Of a stretch of 64,000 nucleotides of DNA, positions 25,501 to 34,721 are shown one piece after another (position 1 is the stretch's first letter; every line of letters begins with the position of its first letter). Both the position numbers and the translations under genes were made by a program. Below the pieces are notes generated by a model, which did no database searches, had not been told where the DNA came from, and saw only the letters and a program-made list of their open reading frames with translations. Source of the stretch: Aquisphaera giovannonii (lineage in GTDB: Bacteria; Planctomycetota; Planctomycetia; Isosphaerales; Isosphaeraceae); assembly GCF_008087625.1 (NCBI RefSeq), contig NZ_CP042997.1, forward strand, positions 2,356,001 to 2,420,000, in the 5' to 3' direction.

Positions 25501-28500
25501 GCTGCCGTTGGCGGTGTTCTCGCCGTCGAGCGCCAGGCCCGAGGGGTCCCGGAGGACGGACGAGCCGTTGCCCAGCAGGGTCAGGCGGTACTTGTCGGTC
25601 GCCAGCGAGAGCCCCGTGCCCGCCAGGCTGATGATCAGGGTCCGGGTCGAGCTGTCGAAGCTGAGCTTGCCGGCGAGGCTGATCGGGACGTCGTTGCCGT
25701 TGCCGAAGATCGCGTCCCCGCCGGCCCCGGTCAGGAGCACCGAGGACGAGGTGATGGTGGACGGGTCGATCAGCGTGTTGAACTGGACCTTGATGTCCTG
25801 CGGCGTCAGGCTCGTGCCGACCAGGGTGGTTGTGCTGTAGAAGTTGATGGTCTGCTGGCCGCCCGGGGATGCCGGGTTGGTGTCGGCGACCAGCGACTCC
25901 ACGCGGGGCGGGTTGAGCAGGCGATACTCGAAGGCACCGATGTCGAAGAACGGATCGGCGCCGAACCCGGTGTTCGCGGTCGCCGGGTCGTCGAGGCGGA
26001 GCAGCCCGTCCTGGCCGCGCTGCCCGGCCAGCGGGACGAAGTTGTAGGTGCCGGGCAGGGCCCCCGTCCCGTTGTAGGAGTTGGGGGTCGAGGCGAGCAC
26101 CGGCGACCACTGGCTGACGAACTGGAAGAGCGTGAAGCCCGGCAGGCTGACCAGGTCGCGGGAATTCGCGAACCCGCCGAATCCGAGCCGGCCGGTCGTG
26201 TTGCGGACCCCGCCCGTCCCGTCGCTGGTGAGGGCCTGGTTCTCGATGGGCTCCAGGGCATTGCCGATCTGGAGCGGCCCGATCTCGCTCCTCGCCGCGT
26301 CGATGGCCGCGGAGCCGGGCAGCAGGCGGAAGTCCCCGTTCGCGGGATCCTTGAACATGGGATCGCCGGAGACGGGCCCGTTGTTGCCGCCGAAACCGCT
26401 GGTCGTCAGCTCCTGGTCATCGACGTCGATTCCGTTGTTGAAGTACAGGTTGTACTGGGCCTGCGTGTTGTACTGCTGGCCGACGAACCGGATCGCGGCG
26501 TCGCTGCTGCCGCTGAAGATGTTGTTCATCGCCAGCCACAGGACGTTCGAGAACGAATTCGCCGGCGGGCCCCCGGAGAACTCGGGCGCCTGCGTGTGAA
26601 CGCCCTCGGTCACGTTGTAGAAGGTGTTGTTCAGCAACGTGAGGGTGTAGGCGTTCTGCTGGGTATCGTTGTTCCCGGTGTCGGAGTTCATCCTCACGCC
26701 GACGGGCATCGTGGAGAACGTGTTGTCGTAGAGGAAGAGATTCACGGGCTCGCCCGCGAATGTGGTGCGGAAGTAGTCGCCGGGGAGGACGGCGGTGGCA
26801 CCCGTCCCGAGCGCGGTCGTCCCCACGTTGCGGCCCAGAGCGGTCGCGGGCCCGGGGTGGGCCAGGATGCCGACGCCGCTGAAGTCGCTGAAGTTCGAGC
26901 CGATGATCGCCATGGACCGGGCCGTGTTGAACTGGTTCAGGCCCGAGTTGTTGACGAACCCGATCGTCGGCGGGGTCGTGGGGAAGAGGAACGAGAAGGT
27001 CCCGTTGCCGACCATCTGGGCCCGAGGGTTGTCGTTGACGTCGAACGTGTCGTTTAGCCCGGTGCCCGTGCCGGGATTGGTGTTGAAGACGTCGGAGACC
27101 CCGCCGCCGGAGACCTCGACCCGCGTGAAATAGCGGAGGTCCGCATTGTAGATGATGTTGCCGCCGCGGGGATCCCAGAGGTTGTAGGAGCTCAGGGACT
27201 TGCCGCCGAAGTAGATGAGGCCGCCGTCGCCGGCCTGGGGGGTCGTCCGGCCGCCCAGGACCGACGCATATCGGGCGGGATTGCCGTACGTCTGGGACTG
27301 GTCGACACCCCGCACGATGAGCGGCACGGAGTTGTCCAGCAGCGAGGTCATGATCACGGGCACTCGCTGCTGCCCGGTCGTCTCGTTCCCTGGGATGCCG
27401 AGGATGCGGATCTGGCTGTCCAGGCCCTGCCCGAGGAGCCGCGAGTTGGCCGGCGGATCCACGCCGTCATCGACGCCCACGATGAACCCGGCGCCCGCCC
27501 CGTCGGCCGAGCCCGAGCCGGTGGAGCCGTTGACGCTGTCGCCGGGGGGCCGCACCGCGTTGTTCAGCGGATCGTTCAGGAACTTGACGATCAGGGACTC
27601 GCCGGGCCGGGCGATCGACTGGCCGTTGGCCAGCAGCGTATCCGGCAGGGCGCTCTGGAGGGTCAGCGTGATGGCCGGCTGGAGGGCCTGCTGGAATGTG
27701 GTCGCCGAGGGCATGGGCCGATCGCCGACGGAGTCGAAGTTGTTGCCGTGCCCGGCCAGGACGATGGTGCCCCGGACGATGTACGCCATGTCCGTCGTGT
27801 CCCAGACGGAGTTGACGTCCAGGTTCTCCTGATCCGTCCCGGGGACGAAGCGGAGCTCGACCGGGCCGCCGGCCGCGTAGCTCGGCGTCGCGAGGACCGC
27901 CAGGCCGTTGAGGTCGTTGTTCGTCAGGACGTTGCCGCGGAAGAACGGATGCCCGGATTGCAGGGGCCGGGTCGGGTCGCCGGCGAGGAGGCCGTCGGGC
28001 GTGATGGCGACCGGCGCGTCGAGGTTGCTGTCGAAGGAGTTGTTGGTGACGTAGACGGGCGTGCCGCCCGACCCCCGGAATGCGCCGTCGAACGTGAGGA
28101 CGTTCAGCGAGGCGAACGTCCCGCTCGAAAGGTTGGCGAAGCCGCCGCCGAACTTGAACGTCGCCTCGTCGATGACGGCCTTGGCGCCCGAGGTGATCTC
28201 CACCGCGCCCCACGAGCCCTTGGTCGGCTGGGCCGCGTTCGGGCCCCGGTTGGCGCTGTCCATGGCCGGCACGATGGTCCGCTTCGTGCCGTCGGGGTTG
28301 ACGAAGAACGTGCTCGAGACGTCGTCGAACAGCGACGTGAAGACGACGCCCGCGTCGCCGGTGGACGCCGGCTTGAAGCCGGGATCCGAGGGGCCGAACC
28401 CGGGGTTGGCGTCGAATTCGTCCATGTAGGTCCGGTCGCCGACGTTGAGGCTCGATTCGCTGTTCGTGATGCCGATGGAGGAGCCTCGCTGGGACTTCAC

Positions 28501-31500
28501 CATCATCCCCGGCTGGACGTAGAGCCGGGCCGCGATGTCGGTGCTGCCCACGGTGCTGACGTTGAGCTGAGCGCCCACGTCGAGCCGCGACGTGAGGATG
28601 TAGGGGAGCGGGTCGTCCAGCGCGTAGTCGTTTCGCCCGCCGTTGAACGACACGGGCTGTGCGTCGGTCGCCTGCGCCTGGCCGGTGGCCTCGGGGCGGA
28701 TCCAGATGCCGTTGAGGCTGTTGTTGGTGACCGTGGTGGCCCGGATCAGCGGCCCCCGCGCGATGTCGTCCTCGCGGAAGGAGTCGAAGTTCGCCGCGAG
28801 GCCCGCCTGGGCGCCGCTGCCGGCCGCCCCGCTGGCCCCGGAGAACGAGATGACGTCGTTGGTGATGGCCGGCCGGCTGTTGAACAGGTCGATCGCGTTG
28901 TAGCGGGGGCTCAGGCTCTGGGGGACCGCCCCGCCGCCGTACGTGACGTTCGCGAAGTTGATGCTCGACATCACGTCGTCGGCGCCCGCGATGGCGAGCT
29001 GGCCGGTCGAATTCTTCAGGGTCCCGTCGATGGGGAAGGTCTGCCCGGTGTGGGCCGCCTGGTCGAAGTTGCGGAGGACGATGCCGCCCCAGTCGCCCGG
29101 CTGGGGGCTGGAATTCGTGCCGTCCCCGTTCGAGTCGCCCGCGACGGCGTCGTTGGAGTACGAGGTGAAGTTCACGCGGGAGGCGTCGGTGTTCCCGCCC
29201 GTGGCCTGGATCGCGCTGCCCTGATTCTGGGCGAAGAGCGACGCGTTCCGCAGCTTCAGGGTCGAGCCCGCGGTGAAGTCCAGGGTCGTCAGGGCCGGCA
29301 CCGAGGCGCTGCCGTTGTTGATCACGGAGCTGCTGCCGGACGGGGCCTGCATCACGAACGTCTGCTGGGAGATGACCCCGGAGATCGGGTCGCGCTGGGG
29401 CGTCCCGGGCAGGGCGATGACCACCACGGGGCCGCGGAAGGCGAGCTGCGAGGCGGCGTAGAGGACCGACCGGTCGAACCGCCCGTTGCCGTTGCGGTCA
29501 TAGGCCCGGTTGAACCCGGAGAGGAAGAACTTGCTGTCGTTCTGGCCGCCGTTGGGGTCGTGGTTCGGATTCGCCGGCGCGGCGGCCGGGTCGCTCTCTG
29601 GGGCGAGCGTCGAGTACGGCTTGGCGAGGCTGCCGTCCGGTGCCGTCGACGGGATCAGCGGATCTTCCTGATAGTCCGGCCTCGCGAAGAGGATGTTCCC
29701 GGCCGGCACAACCACGAAGCCCGTGGTGAAGGCCCCTCCGGCGACGGTATCTCCCGACATCCCGGGCCGGGTCGACCCGTCGGGCAGAAGGTCCTGGTAG
29801 CTCCCGGACGCGGTGGGATTGCCCAGGAATTCGCCGTCCAGCTGGTTGCCGTAGATGTCGAAGAGCCGGGTGTCCAGGCCGGCGTTGACCTGGTTGGGCA
29901 TGTAGAGGCGATAGTAGTCCGGGGCGAGGACGCCGCCGTTGTAGGTCAGGACCAGGCGGTTGCCCTGGCCGCCCGGGGCGACCAGGGTGGACGTCCCGTT
30001 GGTCGCGTCGAAGTTGTAGAGCCTCAGCGACACGTTGCCGACGATGTTGAAGCCCGTCCCCGTGGAGCCTGCGCCCCCCTGGCCGAGGTTGCCGAACTCG
30101 CCGTCGGCCGGCCCGCCCGCCGTGTTCGCCGAGCCGATCAGCTGGAGAGGCAGCTGGTTGGCGGCCAGGCCGGAGAAGTCGCGGTACGGGGTCGGAGCGG
30201 AGAGGTCCACGACCCAGGCGCTGGGCGGGGCGGTCGCCCGCGGCACGTAGGTCGGGTCGGACGACGGGCCTTCGTAGTAGGAGCGCGGGCCGCCGACCGT
30301 GTTGGCCCCCTCCGGCGCGGCCGGGTTCCAGGTGCTCTGCATCTGGAGGTTGGTCACGTAGACCGGGCTCGACGAGAGGCTGAAGGAGTACGTGAAGTTG
30401 GAGGCCAGGGGGTTGCCCGCGGCGTCGACCAGGCCCGTGAACCCGGCCTGGGTGGTGTGCGCGATGAGCTGGTAGTTCCCGCCGGGGAGGCCCGTCGTGA
30501 ACTGGAGCGTGATGTGGCCGTTGTAGGACGCGATGAAGTTCCCCGAGCCGTCGAGCGTCGGGGCCGTGGCGACGAACGTCGCCGACGAGAGGAACCGCGA
30601 CTCATCGGTCGTCGTGCCGTCCGCGTTCCTGAGGAAGAGCGAGTAGTTGCTGATGTTCGTCGCGGCCGTCGGGTCGATGGCCGGGAAGAGCACGGCGCCC
30701 GGGGTCCTCAGGTAGTCGGGGGAGCCCGGCTGGACGATGTCCGCCACGTCGAGCTGGATCGAGGTGAGCGCCGAGATGTTCGGCGAGGGGCCGGTCGGGG
30801 CCGAGCCGTTGACGAGCGAGACGCCGGAGACCACCGGGTCGGTCTTGTCGATGCGGAAGGCGCGATCGAACTGCGACGAGAGGCCGGCCTGCGGCGGGGA
30901 GTCGGCGTCTCCCACCACGACCAGCCGGGCGCGCTGGAAGCCTTCCGGCAGCGTGACCCCGGACGGGAGCGAGACGGTGAACACGCCCGCCGCATTCGTG
31001 GTGACGACCAGGTCGAAGCCGCCGACGATCCCTCGCGGGGGGTTGCCGCCGCCGGTCGCCAGGCTGAACCCGCCGTTCAGCGAGGGATTCAGCCCGTTAA
31101 ACTGGACGTAGACCCTCAGGTTCGAGACCGTGCCGAGGAACGAGTTGTAGACCTGGCCGATGAACACCGGCTGGGACAGGTTGGTGTTCTGATCGCCGGG
31201 GATCCCGGAGTCGGTGCCGGCGGTCATCGCGAACGAGGTGATCACCGGCGCCTGCAGGCTGAGCAGGCCCAGCTCGTCGTAGAAGTTGCCGCCGACCTGG
31301 CCGTTGCCGGACGGGAAGGTGCCGCTGAACTCGCCGTCGAGCTGGTTGCCAACCTGGTCGGTCGCCCCGTTGGGGCCGCTCAGGACGACGACAGTGTAGC
31401 GGTCCGGCGGCAGGGCCGTCTGCGGCAGGGCGCTGTAGTCGAGGGTCGCCGTCCTGGTGGTCGCGTTGTAGCTGATCCGCACCCGCGGGTCGGAGTTGAG

Positions 31501-33921
31501 GTTGATCGGGTTGTTCCAGTTCCCCGTGTTCCCCTGGCGGATCACGGCGACCGTGCCCAGGTTGATGGTGCTCGGGTCCATCGCCTTGGAGAAGGTGATG
31601 GTGACCACCCGGGAGAGCGTCGACACGCTGGTCACCGTGGGGCCGGTGACGTCGGCGAGCGTGAAGGTGATGTTGCCGGTGGGGACCAGCGCCTTGCCGT
31701 CGGTGCTCGTGATCGGGCCGCTGATGGTGAACGAGTAGGTGCCGTTGGCGCTGGCCGTCCCGTTCGCGCGGGTGAACGAGTAGGGGAAGAAGACCGTGGT
31801 CGGCCGATTGGGGTCGTCGACCGCGACCGGGGTGCCCACCGTGACCGTGACGCCCGCCGGCAGCGACGTGAAGGTGAGGTCGCTCGCCGCGACCGTCGAG
31901 AAGACGACCGGCTTGCTGAAGGTGACGGTGATGCCGCCGGGGGCCGAGGTCACCGTGGCACCGTCGGCCGGGTTCGTGGAGGTGACGCGCAGCAGGTCGA
32001 CCGCGTTGACCGCGGCGACCGCGTCGACCAGCCCGTAGCCGGATTGGAAGTTGAGCTGGCCGGCGGGGGTCCCGTTCATCGCCCGGGCCGAGGTGATCAT
32101 GGCCGCGCGGATCTGGGCCGGCGTGGCCGTGGGGGCCCTCTGCAGCATGAGCGCCGCGAGGGCGGCGGCGTTCGGGGCCGCCGCGGAGGTGCCGAAGAAC
32201 GCGGGGTTGTTGACCTGCGAAGGGGTGAAGGTCGCGAACAGGTTGGTCGCCGTCTGGGGGCTGAACTGGGTCGTGTCGCTCGGGGGCGGGTTGCCGAAGA
32301 AGGTCGTGCTGACCCCGTCCGGCGCCGTGATCGTCGGGTTCACGACCTGGATGGCCGTGCCCAGCGGGTTGCCGTTGGGGTCGCGGGTGAGGATCTGCGG
32401 CCCGAAGGAGCTGAAGTCCTCATTGCGGATCGGGGTCTGGACGATGTCGGGGTAGGTGGCCCACCAGGGCATGGCGCCGACGCCGATGACGTTCTGATCC
32501 GCATTGTGGCCGAACGAGGTCGTATAGAAGGTGCCGCCGGCCGAGCCGAAGGTCTTCGGGATGGTGATGTCCGGGCCGCCGAACTGGAGGAACTCGACCT
32601 TGCCGGGGTCGGGGCCCTTCACGACCTGGATCGCGACGAGGTAGTTCCCCGCGGCGATCCCGGAGATGAACTGGAACGGCTCCTGGGTCTGGGTGTTGTC
32701 GTTGGTGCTGGAGTAGAGGGTCGCCCCGGTGTTCGGGTCGAGCAGGTAGAAGTTCAGCTGCGACGTGACCATGTTGGTCTTGTCGACCTGCTGCGTGTTG
32801 AACGGCTGGTCGAACTGGAACGTGATATTGCCGCCGTTCGCGCTGACCGTGATCGGCATGGTCAGCGCGGAGCCGGCGGGGTTGAAGTTCATGTACCGGC
32901 CGGCGCCGAGCCCGTTGACCGTGCCGTTGAGGCCCCGGAAGTTCGAGAGGTAGCCGTTGTCGGCCATGTTGGCCGCGGCGCTGAAGTAGGTGACGTTCTT
33001 GGAGACGGCGGAGGCGATCGACTGGGCGACCAGGCCCTGCTGGAACATCGGGTCGTCGGCCAGGCCGAGGTCGTCCACGATGATGTTGGAGCCGGCGTTG
33101 ACGAGGTTGGTGATCTGGTGGGCGAAGTCCAGGTTGCCGGCGAGCTGGCCGGTGGCGAAGGCGAGGTTCGCGCCGGGGGCGACCTTGTAGACCTCCTGGG
33201 CCATGGCGCGGCCCTCGTCCGTCCCGATGGTCGGGGCCGTCCCGGCGGGAACGTCCTGGACGACGTTGACGTTGGCGGGCAGGTCACCGGAGGCGACGTC
33301 CGCGGCGTAGCCGCCCAGGTTGTTGAAGCTCGTGCTGATGATGCCGACCGTCGTCCCCGCGCCGGTCAGGCCGGTGTTCTGCCTGACGACGTTGGTGCGC
33401 ATCGTGAAGTCGCCCTCGTTCACCGCGTTGGCGTACGTGATCGGGCGGATGATCACGTGGCCGCTCATCAGGTTGGGCAGCTTCGCGGAGGCGGGGAGCT
33501 GGCTGATCGGCATCCAGCCCTCGACGATCTGGTACATCGAGTCCGACGAGACCACCTGCATGCCCAGGTTCTTCGCCGCGGCCACGGTGTCCGCGAAGCC
33601 CCCGTTGCTGCTCAAGGAGAGCATCACGGAGTCGCCCTTGAAGGACAGGTAGGGATAGGCGGCCGCGACCGCCGAGGTGTTCCCGTTCTTCTGGAGGTAC
33701 GTCTCGTAGACCCCGATGGCCAGGCCGCCCATGTTCGCCATCGGGCCGTGCTGGATGTCGGCGATGTTCGTCGTCGTGGGGGCGTAGAACGGGTTCGCGA
33801 CGCTCAGCATCGTCCGGTCTTCGAGCGACTCCAGCCAGCGGAAGCTCCTCCGCCTGGCCTGCTTCTTGTCGCGGCCGCGGATGGGTCCCTGTCCCCGATT
33901 CTCTTCACGGAAGCTTCCCAT
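22597..33921 (-). CDS. Giant (3774 aa) surface protein with S53/sedolisin-like protease domain
   Basis: Start ATG 33921 has GGGGAG 7-8 nt upstream. Domains in order: a basic N-terminus with RWLESLEDRTMLSVANPF, a planctomycete LEPR-XLL-type export signal; a sedolisin-like protease domain (about residues 110-620) with DEGRAM (Glu236), VDDLGL (Asp283/284) and GTSAAAP (Ser579), the Glu-Asp-Ser set of S53-like peptidases; Ig-like Big_5 domains (NPADGATVTSAPGGITVTFSKPV); long Asn/Gly-rich beta-helix regions; a DUF1565-like block (ENPYPTIAAAMAVAGVGDRLLILPG); two IGAFEY/VGAFEY ends; nine PTT repeats; and a Lys/Ala-rich tail. It is probably exported and surface-attached, and may self-process or degrade external protein. 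Activity is not proven. Confidence 0.87.
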   Translation of the reverse strand: MGSFREENRGQGPIRGRDKKQARRRSFRWLESLEDRTMLSVANPFYAPTTTNIADIQHGPMANMGGLAIGVYETYLQKNGNTSAVAAAYPYLSFKGDSVMLSLSSNGGFADTVAAAKNLGMQVVSSDSMYQIVEGWMPISQLPASAKLPNLMSGHVIIRPITYANAVNEGDFTMRTNVVRQNTGLTGAGTTVGIISTSFNNLGGYAADVASGDLPANVNVVQDVPAGTAPTIGTDEGRAMAQEVYKVAPGANLAFATGQLAGNLDFAHQITNLVNAGSNIIVDDLGLADDPMFQQGLVAQSIASAVSKNVTYFSAAANMADNGYLSNFRGLNGTVNGLGAGRYMNFNPAGSALTMPITVSANGGNITFQFDQPFNTQQVDKTNMVTSQLNFYLLDPNTGATLYSSTNDNTQTQEPFQFISGIAAGNYLVAIQVVKGPDPGKVEFLQFGGPDITIPKTFGSAGGTFYTTSFGHNADQNVIGVGAMPWWATYPDIVQTPIRNEDFSSFGPQILTRDPNGNPLGTAIQVVNPTITAPDGVSTTFFGNPPPSDTTQFSPQTATNLFATFTPSQVNNPAFFGTSAAAPNAAALAALMLQRAPTATPAQIRAAMITSARAMNGTPAGQLNFQSGYGLVDAVAAVNAVDLLRVTSTNPADGATVTSAPGGITVTFSKPVVFSTVAASDLTFTSLPAGVTVTVGTPVAVDDPNRPTTVFFPYSFTRANGTASANGTYSFTISGPITSTDGKALVPTGNITFTLADVTGPTVTSVSTLSRVVTITFSKAMDPSTINLGTVAVIRQGNTGNWNNPINLNSDPRVRISYNATTRTATLDYSALPQTALPPDRYTVVVLSGPNGATDQVGNQLDGEFSGTFPSGNGQVGGNFYDELGLLSLQAPVITSFAMTAGTDSGIPGDQNTNLSQPVFIGQVYNSFLGTVSNLRVYVQFNGLNPSLNGGFSLATGGGNPPRGIVGGFDLVVTTNAAGVFTVSLPSGVTLPEGFQRARLVVVGDADSPPQAGLSSQFDRAFRIDKTDPVVSGVSLVNGSAPTGPSPNISALTSIQLDVADIVQPGSPDYLRTPGAVLFPAIDPTAATNISNYSLFLRNADGTTTDESRFLSSATFVATAPTLDGSGNFIASYNGHITLQFTTGLPGGNYQLIAHTTQAGFTGLVDAAGNPLASNFTYSFSLSSSPVYVTNLQMQSTWNPAAPEGANTVGGPRSYYEGPSSDPTYVPRATAPPSAWVVDLSAPTPYRDFSGLAANQLPLQLIGSANTAGGPADGEFGNLGQGGAGSTGTGFNIVGNVSLRLYNFDATNGTSTLVAPGGQGNRLVLTYNGGVLAPDYYRLYMPNQVNAGLDTRLFDIYGNQLDGEFLGNPTASGSYQDLLPDGSTRPGMSGDTVAGGAFTTGFVVVPAGNILFARPDYQEDPLIPSTAPDGSLAKPYSTLAPESDPAAAPANPNHDPNGGQNDSKFFLSGFNRAYDRNGNGRFDRSVLYAASQLAFRGPVVVIALPGTPQRDPISGVISQQTFVMQAPSGSSSVINNGSASVPALTTLDFTAGSTLKLRNASLFAQNQGSAIQATGGNTDASRVNFTSYSNDAVAGDSNGDGTNSSPQPGDWGGIVLRNFDQAAHTGQTFPIDGTLKNSTGQLAIAGADDVMSSINFANVTYGGGAVPQSLSPRYNAIDLFNSRPAITNDVISFSGASGAAGSGAQAGLAANFDSFREDDIARGPLIRATTVTNNSLNGIWIRPEATGQAQATDAQPVSFNGGRNDYALDDPLPYILTSRLDVGAQLNVSTVGSTDIAARLYVQPGMMVKSQRGSSIGITNSESSLNVGDRTYMDEFDANPGFGPSDPGFKPASTGDAGVVFTSLFDDVSSTFFVNPDGTKRTIVPAMDSANRGPNAAQPTKGSWGAVEITSGAKAVIDEATFKFGGGFANLSSGTFASLNVLTFDGAFRGSGGTPVYVTNNSFDSNLDAPVAITPDGLLAGDPTRPLQSGHPFFRGNVLTNNDLNGLAVLATPSYAAGGPVELRFVPGTDQENLDVNSVWDTTDMAYIVRGTIVLAGHGNNFDSVGDRPMPSATTFQQALQPAITLTLQSALPDTLLANGQSIARPGESLIVKFLNDPLNNAVRPPGDSVNGSTGSGSADGAGAGFIVGVDDGVDPPANSRLLGQGLDSQIRILGIPGNETTGQQRVPVIMTSLLDNSVPLIVRGVDQSQTYGNPARYASVLGGRTTPQAGDGGLIYFGGKSLSSYNLWDPRGGNIIYNADLRYFTRVEVSGGGVSDVFNTNPGTGTGLNDTFDVNDNPRAQMVGNGTFSFLFPTTPPTIGFVNNSGLNQFNTARSMAIIGSNFSDFSGVGILAHPGPATALGRNVGTTALGTGATAVLPGDYFRTTFAGEPVNLFLYDNTFSTMPVGVRMNSDTGNNDTQQNAYTLTLLNNTFYNVTEGVHTQAPEFSGGPPANSFSNVLWLAMNNIFSGSSDAAIRFVGQQYNTQAQYNLYFNNGIDVDDQELTTSGFGGNNGPVSGDPMFKDPANGDFRLLPGSAAIDAARSEIGPLQIGNALEPIENQALTSDGTGGVRNTTGRLGFGGFANSRDLVSLPGFTLFQFVSQWSPVLASTPNSYNGTGALPGTYNFVPLAGQRGQDGLLRLDDPATANTGFGADPFFDIGAFEYRLLNPPRVESLVADTNPASPGGQQTINFYSTTTLVGTSLTPQDIKVQFNTLIDPSTITSSSVLLTGAGGDAIFGNGNDVPISLAGKLSFDSSTRTLIISLAGTGLSLATDKYRLTLLGNGSSVLRDPSGLALDGENTANGSPDGARLPLPSGDGFPGGNFYSDFIVNTTPSNITPGTFLLAPSSDSNIAGDSITNINQPSFVGSITEPNPALVPVAGQVVLVDVGVAVVNPDGTTTVYFADSPNIPSSLVPYLRNNAGTGVTDGTGAFNVTIGVDAANSGLVTNTAALPDSPYNVGASGQLILPGTVSGYYVARARVVDQSGNVSSSNDPNARANFVVDTQDPTVTISSPSSGSVVSPGVQTFVVDASENMDLTHFTPSEIQLLKSAPDGTFGTGSTAIGVANLIVTYLDAGTGGPGRERLTFTTTSSLANGLYQLTLIGSGSNSVRDIAGNSPAGGDVVSTFAVFSSTSSAGGGFFVGASNYVTDTTAAQGSRENPYPTIAAAMAVAGVGDRLLILPGVYTENVNLGNLVSMASAATSSTDTNFVPGNALDTIIRSPAVASGTTVATIAAQNIAKFVSPTTGLTFQSTISGLTIASALVGNPATGTTNPQAIGLLLSNAAVLVQNSYFINNGTGIYVITAGTTPPAPTIQNDVIAGNITGVVVADQGSDNASTTNVINNTFAYNTLGLFASNTSSTTSAQVYAANNIFWQNHDLSTARSGGGISSATVNKVTLNNNLFSGNGASDSTPVGAANNIGNGFNPALLGPAASDAAANLGNFTGWPAFVSPRDPRPGSDGPATFLRDANFALAANSAAVNNALESVATKTDILGNAQNVNPTSKGLLLPGYGPRDVGAFEYVPVGTTPTAPVGGSFRVVTTSLVPDGTTVANGVEFDVYATPNSVTIDFSQPVDRATVDATDLILSGSLLGSLSPAKATSVTWVDNHTVRFNLSGQLNSAGTIGISLASGAIKSMSGAALPSYSDKVYIKTVPMPTTPTTPTTPTTPTTPTTPTTPTTPTTPVAPPVTPPAAAPPTSPRGRRTRVQTPTAAQRAAARKAAAARQAAARKAAAEKKAEARKVAAQKKAASKPGKAATHKVVVSRKPFTFAGR
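22870..22950. repeat. Nine tandem 9-bp repeats encoding Pro-Thr-Thr
   Basis: 81 bp made of nine imperfect 9-bp units (GGCGTCGTC-like on the plus strand), in frame with the giant gene and encoding nine PTT units. It forms a rigid linker before the basic tail. Such tracts can change copy number by slippage without breaking the frame. Confidence 0.85.
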
Positions 33922-34721
33922 CGACAGACTCCCCGGTTCGCTTGCGGGATCCGGCCGGCCTCCACGTTGCGCCTGAACTCGCGCCGTGGGCTCGCCCCGG
34001 GTCCCTCGATCAAGATGATCAACCTGAACTCGCCGCCGCGGCCATCGCCGTCGCGGGCACCCCCGCGACTCGCCGAAAGCCGACCGGAATGTGACGGACT
34101 CCTGGATCGGACCGCGAATGAATCCTCGCCCCCGGGCGGCCGTCGTCCTCGCGACGGGACGCCCCGGGCCCCTTGCCTCCACGCGGCAGCCAGCCTCCCC
34201 GGGCCCGGCCCCCGCGCGACTCGTCGGGCCCGACCTTCGATCCCGCCCCACGGGATCTCAGGCCGGCAGCCCAAGCAGTCTTGTTTGTTTGGTTGGCTCC
34301 ATGCACTCAGGCAATGATGGCGTAGCCGCTTCCGTTCGTCAAGCCCTTGAGGGTGAGAATTCGAAGAAGTGCAGGCGAGGTGGGTCGGACAGACGAATTC
34401 CAGGCCGCTCGACGCGGGAATACGAGTTAGTACGAGTCTGTCCTCTGGAACCCAGAAGTCAAACCGGCCGGCCGCCCGCGGCCCGAATTCGAGCGGGCGT
34501 CGCCGCGGTCGATCGCCGCGCGATCGACTGCACGACGGGGCGTGATGCTCGCTTGCGGAGGGCCGGGCGCACTCCGGACTCAATGGGTCGCCGAAATATC
34601 ATCACACAAGCGTGTGCGAGGCCGATACGCCGCACCTGATCGAAATCGGCCAACCGATCATGGGCGGTGGGCCCCGGCGTCGTCAAGCTCTCGCGGGACG
34701 TCCAAGTGCCAGTGGCCGGGT
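33922..34721. other. Leader and intergenic region of the giant gene
   Basis: About 800 bp between the HAD gene stop and the giant gene start. It holds the promoter-like site at 34314-34342 and a long leader. Frames that extend the giant protein upstream to 34251 have no ribosome binding site and odd composition, so they are not taken as coding. No known riboswitch was recognised. Confidence 0.45.
34314..34342 (-). promoter_or_regulatory. Possible promoter of the giant surface-protein gene
   Basis: On the minus strand TTGACG (34342-34337) and CATCAT (34319-34314) are 17 bp apart. If used, the mRNA leader would be about 385 nt. Confidence 0.4.

Noticed and set aside
33922-34251. N-terminal extension of the giant protein
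   Set aside because: The extra 110 residues are low-complexity and lack a ribosome binding site, whereas ATG 33921 has one and starts directly before the export motif.
27748-34317. A 2189-residue open frame on the plus strand, antisense to the giant gene, and another of 1471 residues at 22642-27057
   Set aside because: Both are mirror frames caused by GC-rich third positions of the real gene. Composition is dominated by Arg, Gly, Val, Asp and Ala without domains or ribosome binding sites, while the minus strand has clear protein families.
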